Below, one piece after another: positions 24,686 through 31,798 of a stretch of 64,000 nucleotides of DNA. Under the pieces are notes generated by a model that made no database searches, had not been told where the DNA came from, and saw only the letters and a program-made list of their open reading frames with translations. The position numbers and the translations under genes were made by a program. Position 1 is the stretch's first letter. Every line of letters starts with the position of its first letter. The stretch is taken from contig JAZKEF010000011.1 of the NCBI GenBank assembly GCA_040387195.1, positions 248,001 through 312,000 on the forward strand, read 5' to 3'. Source of the DNA: UKL13-3 sp040387195 (lineage in GTDB: Bacteria; Bacteroidota; Bacteroidia; UKL13-3).

Positions 24686-25951
24686 GTGAATTTTAAAGAT
24701 TTTAATTTTAACGAAACCCTTCTGGACGGATTAGATGCCATGGGTTTTGAGAAAGCAACCCCGATACAAGAACAAGCGATACCAGTAGTTTTAGCAAATA
24801 ACGATTTGATAGCCTGTGCACAAACAGGAACAGGAAAAACCGCAGCTTACTTGTTACCCATCATGAATAAGATTGCCGAGGAGGGAAATGGGAAACTCAA
24901 CACGCTGATTATTGCACCTACACGTGAGCTGGCCCAGCAAATTGACCAACAGGTTGAGGGTCTGGCTTATTTTACGGGGATTACTTCAATTCCTGTTTAT
25001 GGAGGTGGTGATGGAAATATTTTTGCACAACAACAAAAAGCCATGCGCGAAGGAGCCGATATTGTGATTGCCACTCCCGGGCGGTTGATTGCCATGCTTA
25101 CTTCAAGTGGGTCGGTGGATATGAGTTCCATTAAACACCTGGTACTGGATGAAGCAGACAGGATGCTGGATATGGGCTTCTTTGACGATATCGTGCGTAT
25201 CATTAACTACCTTCCTGCCGACCGGCAGACGTTGTTGTTCTCGGCTACCATGCCCCCTAAAATCAGGTTGTTGGCCAATAAGATCCTCAAAAACCCAGAA
25301 CAGATCAATATCGCCATCAGCAAACCTGCCGAAGGTATTTTGCAGCAAGCCTATATGGCCTACGATAACCAAAAAATAGCGTTGGTAAAAAAGGTATTGA
25401 AGGAACACAGCACCGGAAGCATCATCATGTTTGCCGGAACCAAGGATAAAGTAAAAGACCTCGACAGGGAGTTGAACCGTGCAGGTATTTCCATTAAGGC
25501 ATTTCACAGTGACCTTGAACAACCGGAACGTGAAGAAATCATGCGGCAGTTCCGAAACAGGGATATTCGTATTTTGATTGGTACCGACATCCTTTCGCGT
25601 GGTATTGATGTGGATGGAATCAGTCTGGTAATCAATTATGATGTACCACCCGATCCGGAAGATTATGTACACCGCATCGGAAGGACAGCCCGCGCAGAGA
25701 CAACCGGTACGGCCATTACGTTTATCAATCCACGGGATGCCCGCAGGTTTTTTGATATCGAAAGTTTAATCGGATACGAGATCGTAAAACTTCCATTGCC
25801 ACAGGAATTAGGAGAAGCGCCATTGTATCAGCCTGAGGTTCGTATCAAAACTGAGTTTAAAAAACCATTCCGTAAAAAACCGGGGTCACACAAAGGAGGG
25901 CCACGTAAAGACGGGCCTAAACCGCACGGTAATTCTTCAAAAGGAGCGTAG
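24686..25951 (+). CDS. DEAD-box ATP-dependent RNA helicase (RhlE-like)
   Basis: A 421-residue helicase starting at a GTG (24686). It shows the full motif set: Q motif with GFEKATPIQEQAIP, Walker A AQTGTGKT, PTRELAQQ, DEAD in VLDEADRMLDMGF, SAT, and motif VI HRIGRTARAE. The C-terminal tail (about 385-421) is short and basic (KKPFRKKPGSHKGGP...), typical of RhlE/CsdA-type enzymes that remodel rRNA or mRNA structure. Transcribed alone, divergent from the histidine kinase. Confidence 0.93.
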   Translation: MNFKDFNFNETLLDGLDAMGFEKATPIQEQAIPVVLANNDLIACAQTGTGKTAAYLLPIMNKIAEEGNGKLNTLIIAPTRELAQQIDQQVEGLAYFTGITSIPVYGGGDGNIFAQQQKAMREGADIVIATPGRLIAMLTSSGSVDMSSIKHLVLDEADRMLDMGFFDDIVRIINYLPADRQTLLFSATMPPKIRLLANKILKNPEQINIAISKPAEGILQQAYMAYDNQKIALVKKVLKEHSTGSIIMFAGTKDKVKDLDRELNRAGISIKAFHSDLEQPEREEIMRQFRNRDIRILIGTDILSRGIDVDGISLVINYDVPPDPEDYVHRIGRTARAETTGTAITFINPRDARRFFDIESLIGYEIVKLPLPQELGEAPLYQPEVRIKTEFKKPFRKKPGSHKGGPRKDGPKPHGNSSKGA

Positions 25952-26045
25952 TTGGGGAGAGGTTATAGGTTATTGAGTTGTTGGCTGGATAAATATTCGC
26001 TTGATGATTGTTAATGGTGTTATTATGTTCACCGGCAACTTAAAT

Positions 26046-26100
26046 CTTCGTGAACTTTGTGTGAACCATGAATGCCAAATTTCACACAAAGTTCACTAAG
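26046..26100. repeat. long perfect-stem inverted repeat
   Basis: GTGAACTTTGTGTGAA (26050-26065) pairs perfectly with TTCACACAAAGTTCAC (26081-26096), and the stem extends to about 20 bp with one mismatch. A cACAgAGtaACACAAAG direct-repeat tail follows. It lies between two convergent genes (helicase and GNAT). The wording resembles the arms of cassette B, so it may be an empty or solo element; it could also work as a bidirectional terminator. Confidence 0.7.
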
Positions 26101-26151
26101 AAGCACAGAGTAACACAAAGTATTGTCGAATGCATAATTCACTGCATTCAC

Positions 26152-26988
26152 TTACCCCATATTCCCGCCAACTCTTCCGAACTGTTGTTGTGGTTTCCAT
26201 GGCAACACCTTCCCAAGGTTCATCTTGATGGCATATAATGAGTCATCAACTTCAAATCCATGTTGCAATAAATAATCAACGGCAACGCTATTGGCTTTGG
26301 GGATACAGGCTTTTTTCGCCTCGGTAAACCTTACTGCCATTAACGCTAATCCTGCTTCGGGTGTATAGGCAAGCGTGAGACCTTCGCCCAGGGTTGGAAT
26401 GGTAAATCCTTTAAATATATCATCCTGCACATAAACAAGAGCTTCTGCCAAACGCGATTCCAACAATTGAGTACGCTGTTCGCCAAAGGTATCTTCATCC
26501 AAAGCAAGGATAGCATCTTTGTATGACGGGTGATAAGGTATGATGTAAGGAGATGGAGGCTCCTGCCGTTGGCTGGATAAACGTTCTATTTTACCGGCCT
26601 TGAAAAACAAGTATTCTTCATCATCATTAAATCCGAATTTTAGATAAACCGGACGCCCGAGTTTGGTTGCAATGAGAATCACCGAACCGGTTTGATGTTT
26701 GGCATAATCCAAAATATGTTCCGTAATGGCATATCCGTAACCCTTGTTGCGGTGCCCTTTTGCTACAATAATATTGGCAAGCCAAGCACTGTTTCCATTC
26801 ACAAGTACAGCTCCGCAACCTACAATCTCGTTTTCATAAACGGCTTTAATCAGGTAACAAAAATCGAGTGTCATATACCATTTGATAGCCGGCATAATGC
26901 TTCCCCAGTGCTCGGGTTGCAGTTTTTCAATTTCGGGTAAATCGTTTTCGTTTACGGGTAAAAAGAAGAGAGCAGGTATCGCAGTCAT
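26152..26988 (-). CDS. GNAT N-acetyltransferase, two-domain
   Basis: A 278-residue protein from the ATG at 26988; the longer frame would use a TTG six codons upstream. The N-terminal GNAT domain (about 10-130) has the acetyl-CoA-binding motif as VAKGHRNKGYGYAITEHIL, the R-x-x-G-x-G/A signature. GRPVYLKFGF marks the last strand. The C-terminal half (about 145-265) has the pattern of the second domain seen in GNAT/Acetyltransf_18 proteins. It would acetylate a small molecule or protein; the substrate is unknown. Divergent from the NRDE gene. Confidence 0.85.
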   Translation of the reverse strand: MTAIPALFFLPVNENDLPEIEKLQPEHWGSIMPAIKWYMTLDFCYLIKAVYENEIVGCGAVLVNGNSAWLANIIVAKGHRNKGYGYAITEHILDYAKHQTGSVILIATKLGRPVYLKFGFNDDEEYLFFKAGKIERLSSQRQEPPSPYIIPYHPSYKDAILALDEDTFGEQRTQLLESRLAEALVYVQDDIFKGFTIPTLGEGLTLAYTPEAGLALMAVRFTEAKKACIPKANSVAVDYLLQHGFEVDDSLYAIKMNLGKVLPWKPQQQFGRVGGNMG

Positions 26989-27166
26989 ATCTTTCAAAAA
27001 TAACAATAACGTTGAAAGAACCTCTTTGGGTATACTTAAATTGATGACGCAACAATTCCTGCTGTTGGGTAGCCATTATTCAAATTGCAGTGAAACATTC
27101 CTTTCTATATTTTGTTTTTTAGAAAGACTTTGGTGTTGCTTATTCAACACAGGCACCAGAAACAAT

Positions 27167-27907
27167 ATGTGCACGCTTAGTTATATACCAAACAAAACGG
27201 GAGGATTTATGCTTACCTCCAACAGGGACGAAAGTGTGTTACGTGAGCCTGCCTGGCCACCTGCATTATATACTCACAGCAACCATCAGGTAATGTACCC
27301 CAAAGATCCGAAGGGTGGAGGAACCTGGCTGGCCACATCATCCAACCACTTCACATTATGTTTGCTCAATGGTGCGTTTGAAAGGCATGTGCCAAATCCT
27401 CCGTACCGGCAAAGCCGTGGATTGGTAGTGACTGATTTTTTTAAGTACAATGATGTTGATCTTTTTGTACGCAACTATCTATTTACCGGTATCGAACCTT
27501 TTACCCTTGTTATGATTCAACATCAATCTGTGGTAACTATACATGAATTGAGGTGGGATGGTAAAACGGTGTATGTAAAAACGATTGATGGTGCGCAACC
27601 ACAGATCTGGTCATCGGCCACCTTATATGACCCCGAAGTGATTGCAGCGCGTAAAGAGTGGTTTGCTGATTTTCTGACAATGAACATTGAACCCGGATTG
27701 CAGGATATGTTGTCCTTTCATCATTTTGGCGGATCGGGGGATAGCGGTACCGACATCCTCATGAACCGCAACAATATTTTAAGAACCATTAGCATAACAG
27801 CTGTTAAAGTTTGCGAAACGGGTACATACATGTTATATGAAGATATTGTAACCGACAAGATCACTGATTGTGAGCTTCCCAATAGGGTAAACGATGGAAA
27901 CCATTGA
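27167..27907 (+). CDS. NRDE family protein (TANGO2-like)
   Basis: A 246-residue protein. I choose the ATG at 27167 because the family begins with Met-Cys, and here the protein starts MCTLSYIP, putting the probable N-terminal-nucleophile Cys at position 2. The name-giving motif is SNRDES (residues about 18-23). GGTWLATSSNHFTLCLLNG is the next conserved block. NRDE/TANGO2 proteins are Ntn-hydrolase-like folds of uncertain function, linked in animals to heme handling. It stands alone, followed by the 63-bp satellite. Confidence 0.85.
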   Translation: MCTLSYIPNKTGGFMLTSNRDESVLREPAWPPALYTHSNHQVMYPKDPKGGGTWLATSSNHFTLCLLNGAFERHVPNPPYRQSRGLVVTDFFKYNDVDLFVRNYLFTGIEPFTLVMIQHQSVVTIHELRWDGKTVYVKTIDGAQPQIWSSATLYDPEVIAARKEWFADFLTMNIEPGLQDMLSFHHFGGSGDSGTDILMNRNNILRTISITAVKVCETGTYMLYEDIVTDKITDCELPNRVNDGNH

Positions 27908-27942
27908 TAGAACAGTATTTTCCTAACCCAACTTAACTCAGC

Positions 27943-28472
27943 ACTAAACCAGTTTGGAAAAATGGTAAACTAGTTTAGTAAATTCCTAAACTCACTTCAC
28001 TCAATACTAAACCAGTTTAGAAAAATAGTATACTAGCTTAGTAAATTTCTAAACTCACTTAACGCAATACTAAACCAGTTTAGAAAAAAGATAAACTAGT
28101 TTAGTAAATTCCTAAACTCACTTAACTCAATACTAAACCAGTTTAGAAAAAAGATAAACTAGTTTAGTAAATTCCTAAACTCNNNNNNNNNNNNNNNNNN
28201 NNNNNNNNNNNNNNNNNNNNNNNNNNNNNNNNNNNNNNNNNNNNNNNNNNNNNNNNNNNNNNNNNNNNNNNNNNNNNNNNNNAGTGAACTAGCTTAGTAA
28301 ATTTCTAAACTCACTTAACGCAATACTAAACCAGTTTAGAAAAAAGATAAACTAGTTTAGTAAATTCCTAAACTCACTTAACTCAATACTAAACAAGTTT
28401 AGAAAAATAGTGAACTAGCTTAGTAAATTTCTAAACTCACTTAACGCAATACTAAACCAGTTTCGTTCAGGC
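27943..28472. repeat. 63-bp satellite array (CTAAAC/GTTTAG palindromes), with assembly gap
   Basis: The units start at 27943, 28006, 28069 and 28132, then after the gap at 28325, 28388 and 28451; the spacing is 63 bases every time. Each unit carries CTAAACcaGTTTAG, a TAAACTAGTTTA-type palindrome, and GTTTAG...CTAAAC, so inverted hexamers dominate. Two unit types (ATAAACTAGTTTAGTAAATTC and GTGAACTAGCTTAGTAAATTT classes) are interspersed. The last unit decays after 28463. It lies in an intergenic region between the NRDE and lipoprotein genes. Confidence 0.9.
28183..28282. other. assembly gap (100 N)
   Basis: A run of exactly 100 N inside the 63-bp satellite, most likely a placeholder for an unresolved number of units. 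Counting unit phase on both sides, the missing length should be 33 + 63k bases. Confidence 0.95.
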
Positions 28473-28569
28473 ATGAACCGGTTAAGGGAAAAGGAGGGTG
28501 GTTAGTGCGCTGATGTTACCTGTTTCAAGTTCCGAAAATTTCATATCTTGCCTGTACAATACCCTTATC

Positions 28570-29772
28570 ATGAAATACTCAACTGTGCTTACCTGCCTTG
28601 TTGCAACACTCTTGATGCCTGCCTGCTCCGGACCTTCGGCAGAGCAAATTCTCAAAGTTCAACTCCAAAAGCTCACCTTCAAAACCATGTACGATAAAAA
28701 CCTGGTGTATGATGTGGTGTTTGATAGCGAGGAGTTGAATCTTGATTCCGTAAAAAAACTCTCGGGAGCATTGTTCTTGCAGGGTGTTGATTTATTCAAG
28801 AATAAGAGGAACCCGGGTGCTGCTGTTGTTAAATTTAAATCGTCCATTCTTACTTTCCCCGATGCCAAAACGTATTATGAACTGGGTTGTGCACTGGCAG
28901 CAGGGGGTTATTCGGAAGCGGTGAGGGAAGAAGCAATTGAGGCATTTGAAGTGGCACAACACCTGCATTTTGAACCCGCAGCCAACGTGCATTACAAAAT
29001 AGCATGTGTAAAATATCAGAATTACAAACGCGATCCTGAAAAATGGGGCATGTGGTATGTGATCAATCCGCTGGAAGATAGTTTTAAAGCAGGACGGTTT
29101 GATACCAATGCAGTAGCGCAGGATCCGCAACTGAAAGGCATTACGGAAGAGCCTCTTTATAAGAACCTGGTGCTGCAAATGGTTGCACAAAACCGGCAGG
29201 GATCGGGATTGTTCGATTTATACAAACGCGCTTATACCAATAACCTCGAGACGTATACCTTAACGCCCGAAAAAGTTGAAATGGCCGACTTCAGGCAATC
29301 CATCAACTATGATTTTGCAGATTTTATTCCTGAGATGGAGAACACAGATTTTAACAGGGAAGTCTCCAACGACTTTTACTTTGTAGGCCGTGTGAAACAA
29401 ACAGAGTTGTATCAGGCGTTTTTGTACACCTCCATCGCATTTTCGGGAGAGGAGATGCAGCCTGCATTCACCTACCTTGTAGTGTATGATAATGAAGGAG
29501 ATATTCTTTCGAAAAAAATGGTGGGCTGCCAGTGTTCCGCTGAAAAGATCAAAACCTTTTCGGTAAACAACGGCACCATTAATATAACAGACATGAAACG
29601 GAACTGGGCAAAACCGATTACAGATGTATCGTTTGCAGAAAACAGTATACTGGGATATGATGTGCTTGCAAAAGCTGTTTTTACCATTGATGATACCGGC
29701 AGGATTACCGATAAGGATGTTCCTGCAAACTACAATGATTCCAACCTTTTTACCCAGGCTAGTCATGAATAA
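28570..29772 (+). CDS. predicted lipoprotein with TPR-like region (first of a tandem pair)
   Basis: A 400-residue protein from the ATG at 28570. That start gives a lipoprotein signal peptide, MKYSTVLTCLVATLLMPAC, with a lipobox Cys at about residue 19. The middle (about 60-150) has TPR-like helices (AAVVKFKSSILTFPDAKTYYELGCALAAGGY). The C-terminal part is beta-rich, ending in VNNGTINITDMKRNWAKP and a short tail. Its end resembles that of the next gene (ITEYKRQWRKP), so the two are probably distant paralogues. The stop overlaps the next gene's ATG by 8 bases. Function unknown; probably anchored in an envelope membrane. Confidence 0.7.
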   Translation: MKYSTVLTCLVATLLMPACSGPSAEQILKVQLQKLTFKTMYDKNLVYDVVFDSEELNLDSVKKLSGALFLQGVDLFKNKRNPGAAVVKFKSSILTFPDAKTYYELGCALAAGGYSEAVREEAIEAFEVAQHLHFEPAANVHYKIACVKYQNYKRDPEKWGMWYVINPLEDSFKAGRFDTNAVAQDPQLKGITEEPLYKNLVLQMVAQNRQGSGLFDLYKRAYTNNLETYTLTPEKVEMADFRQSINYDFADFIPEMENTDFNREVSNDFYFVGRVKQTELYQAFLYTSIAFSGEEMQPAFTYLVVYDNEGDILSKKMVGCQCSAEKIKTFSVNNGTINITDMKRNWAKPITDVSFAENSILGYDVLAKAVFTIDDTGRITDKDVPANYNDSNLFTQASHE

Positions 29773-30973
29773 GTTATTGTCAGTTATCGTACTATCAGGA
29801 GTGCTGCTATCGGCATGCACCACTAAAGAAACTGTAAAAACAGAGGTAATGTTGCCGGCCTTACGTGCCAGCAGTATTGAAAGACCGGATTCGGTTGCGT
29901 GGTATATTGAAACCTATGGTGATGCAAATCAAACATTGGCAAAACAATATGCTGAAAAAAGTGCTGCCCTTGAGAACGAGTTTTCGGCCAAGGCAATCTG
30001 GAATATGAAACGCGCCATTACACTTCATCCTGAAAAGAAATATTACCGGCAACTCATCGCATTGCTGATGCAAACCGGACAATATGAAGAAGCCGTAAGG
30101 GTATCGTCAATACTGGTAAGACCGGCATATAAAAAGGATGTTAACGGTAAATACAGTCCGTATTACATTTTTGATAAACCCCATGTGGATGACTTCTACA
30201 ACTCCATGATCAGTAGCCTTGCTTCCGGAGATACCTATGGATTTAACGAAAGTATATACGAAGCGCAATCGTTGGATTTTGACATCAAGGAGATTCGATC
30301 AAGGCTTGAAAAGGATCCTAAATTTACGTTAAAACCCGGCACAAGCGAGTATGACGACTATTCATTATCCTTTCTTTCAGAAGGTGAAATAGATACTTAT
30401 TGCAATGACCCCCGCAACTTTGAAAAGTTCATTGCTAAAATCAGTACTTTACAGGAACCGGTTAGTTTCTCGGAACGTGAGGTTACCAAATTTAATTACG
30501 ATGCATTTAACGGTAGGGGAAGCAACAGTATGGATGGTATTTCGATGACAACTGTTGAATCTTACTTTTTACCGGAAAGAAAAACAGACCCCGATAACTG
30601 GATACAATACAATATGCGGGGCAAAAAGCAGCTCAACGAGCATGTATGGATTATTTTGTACGCTGTTGATACATCGGCAATAGCCTGCCCAAGGGAAATG
30701 AGAGGAATCTATATCAATATGATGACGTATACCTCCAAAGGTGATTATATCGACTCCAAAGTGATAGCCTGGCAGGCACCTTATTCGGCCGCAACGGTTT
30801 TCCTGAGAGGAAATGAAGCCAGCATTACCGAATATAAAAGGCAATGGAGAAAACCATTTGAGAAGTATGATTTCGACAATGATTTAGTATTGACAGAACC
30901 AATCGGTTCAAAAGAATATATCATCAATGCTGAAGGAAAAATCATGGTAAAAGAACCATCACCCATAAATTGA
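29765..30973 (+). CDS. predicted lipoprotein (second of a tandem pair)
   Basis: A 402-residue protein. The ATG at 29765 overlaps the upstream gene by 8 bases and gives a lipoprotein signal, MNKLLSVIVLSGVLLSAC (lipobox LSAC, Cys about 18). Residues 60-130 look TPR-like (EKKYYRQLIALLMQTGQYEEAVRVSSIL). The C-terminal half is beta-rich with the same W-x-K-P-like closing motif as its neighbour. It is convergent with the DUF2306 gene, with only 5 bases between stops. No known family recognised. Confidence 0.7.
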   Translation: MNKLLSVIVLSGVLLSACTTKETVKTEVMLPALRASSIERPDSVAWYIETYGDANQTLAKQYAEKSAALENEFSAKAIWNMKRAITLHPEKKYYRQLIALLMQTGQYEEAVRVSSILVRPAYKKDVNGKYSPYYIFDKPHVDDFYNSMISSLASGDTYGFNESIYEAQSLDFDIKEIRSRLEKDPKFTLKPGTSEYDDYSLSFLSEGEIDTYCNDPRNFEKFIAKISTLQEPVSFSEREVTKFNYDAFNGRGSNSMDGISMTTVESYFLPERKTDPDNWIQYNMRGKKQLNEHVWIILYAVDTSAIACPREMRGIYINMMTYTSKGDYIDSKVIAWQAPYSAATVFLRGNEASITEYKRQWRKPFEKYDFDNDLVLTEPIGSKEYIINAEGKIMVKEPSPIN

Positions 30974-30978
30974 TTGGG

Positions 30979-31635
30979 TTAATTTACAGAACCCCTTTTA
31001 ATAGTATGCTTTCTTCTTATGATCCATTCGGCAATGAGTAGGTTTGGAATCCAGCTCAACCAAGCCACTAGCACATACATATCGCGTGCAGGCAAATGAA
31101 TGAAGATGGGAGAGATGTAAACATAAAACCGTAGGGTAAGCGCACTGAGGGTAAGTGCATAACTGCGAATCATCCACTCACGGTGGGCTTCTGTATGGCC
31201 ATGTTTGATGGTTCGGTAACCCATAAAGGTAAAGAGCCACCAACCGGTTGAAATAAGCACAAAAGATAACCTTGCCCAAAACCCTCCGTTGGCATACAGG
31301 GCCATAACCAGTCCACCCGGTGCCGCACAGAACAACACCAGCAATACATAGATCTTACCAAACAAGCGATGATATTTCACATAATGGGTGCGGATAAAGC
31401 GGGAGAACTGGATACAGCCAATCAACAGTACCACTAAGCTTGTACTGATGTGCGTGTAAAAGGAAATCATCCAGATATCGAGGTACAACACACTTTGTTT
31501 GGTCAGCAAAAATCCAATGTCTGTTTCAAACGAAAAGTAGGGCCACGTAATGCGCACCATCAGATAAGCACCGGCTAAAATGAGCAGGGCACAAATCCAT
31601 TTCAGGATGTTTAAATATAAAGAATTATTGCTCAT
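30979..31635 (-). CDS. DUF2306 membrane protein
   Basis: A 218-residue integral membrane protein with about six to seven helices. It shows the features of the DUF2306 family: HISTSLVVLLIGCIQFS, then the HRLFGKIYVLLVLFCAAPGGLVMALYANGG segment with conserved His and Gly, and EAHREWMIRSYALTLSALTLR, where the His-x-x-W-M-I-R-x-Y signature sits. Family function is unknown. The ATG at 31635 is 37 bases from an inverted-repeat element (31672-31763). Confidence 0.87.
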   Translation of the reverse strand: MSNNSLYLNILKWICALLILAGAYLMVRITWPYFSFETDIGFLLTKQSVLYLDIWMISFYTHISTSLVVLLIGCIQFSRFIRTHYVKYHRLFGKIYVLLVLFCAAPGGLVMALYANGGFWARLSFVLISTGWWLFTFMGYRTIKHGHTEAHREWMIRSYALTLSALTLRFYVYISPIFIHLPARDMYVLVAWLSWIPNLLIAEWIIRRKHTIKRGSVN

Positions 31636-31671
31636 GTATTCAATTAGAGTTTAATTGAGAATATTTGGATA

Positions 31672-31763
31672 GCCACAGATTAGCACAGATTAAATTTAAA
31701 AGTAAATAATTCGCCACTTCAATCTACCTAATTCCTTCCATTTAATCAGTGAAAATCTGTGGC
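31672..31763. repeat. GCCACAGATT inverted-repeat element, copy 1
   Basis: A 92-base element. The left arm GCCACAGATTAGCACAGATTAAAT (31672-31695) matches the complement of the right arm (31740-31763) at 21 of 24 positions. It lies between DUF2306 and hrpB. Related copies are at 41296-41429 and 54265-54377. Confidence 0.7.
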
Positions 31764-31798
31764 AAAAAAAACTACATGATACCTTCAATTATTCATTC

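Noticed and set aside
27943..28472. CRISPR-like regular repeats
   Set aside because: The whole 63-base unit repeats with no variable spacers, and there are no cas genes nearby; it is a tandem satellite. The same reasoning applies to 19814-19990 and 34488-34792.
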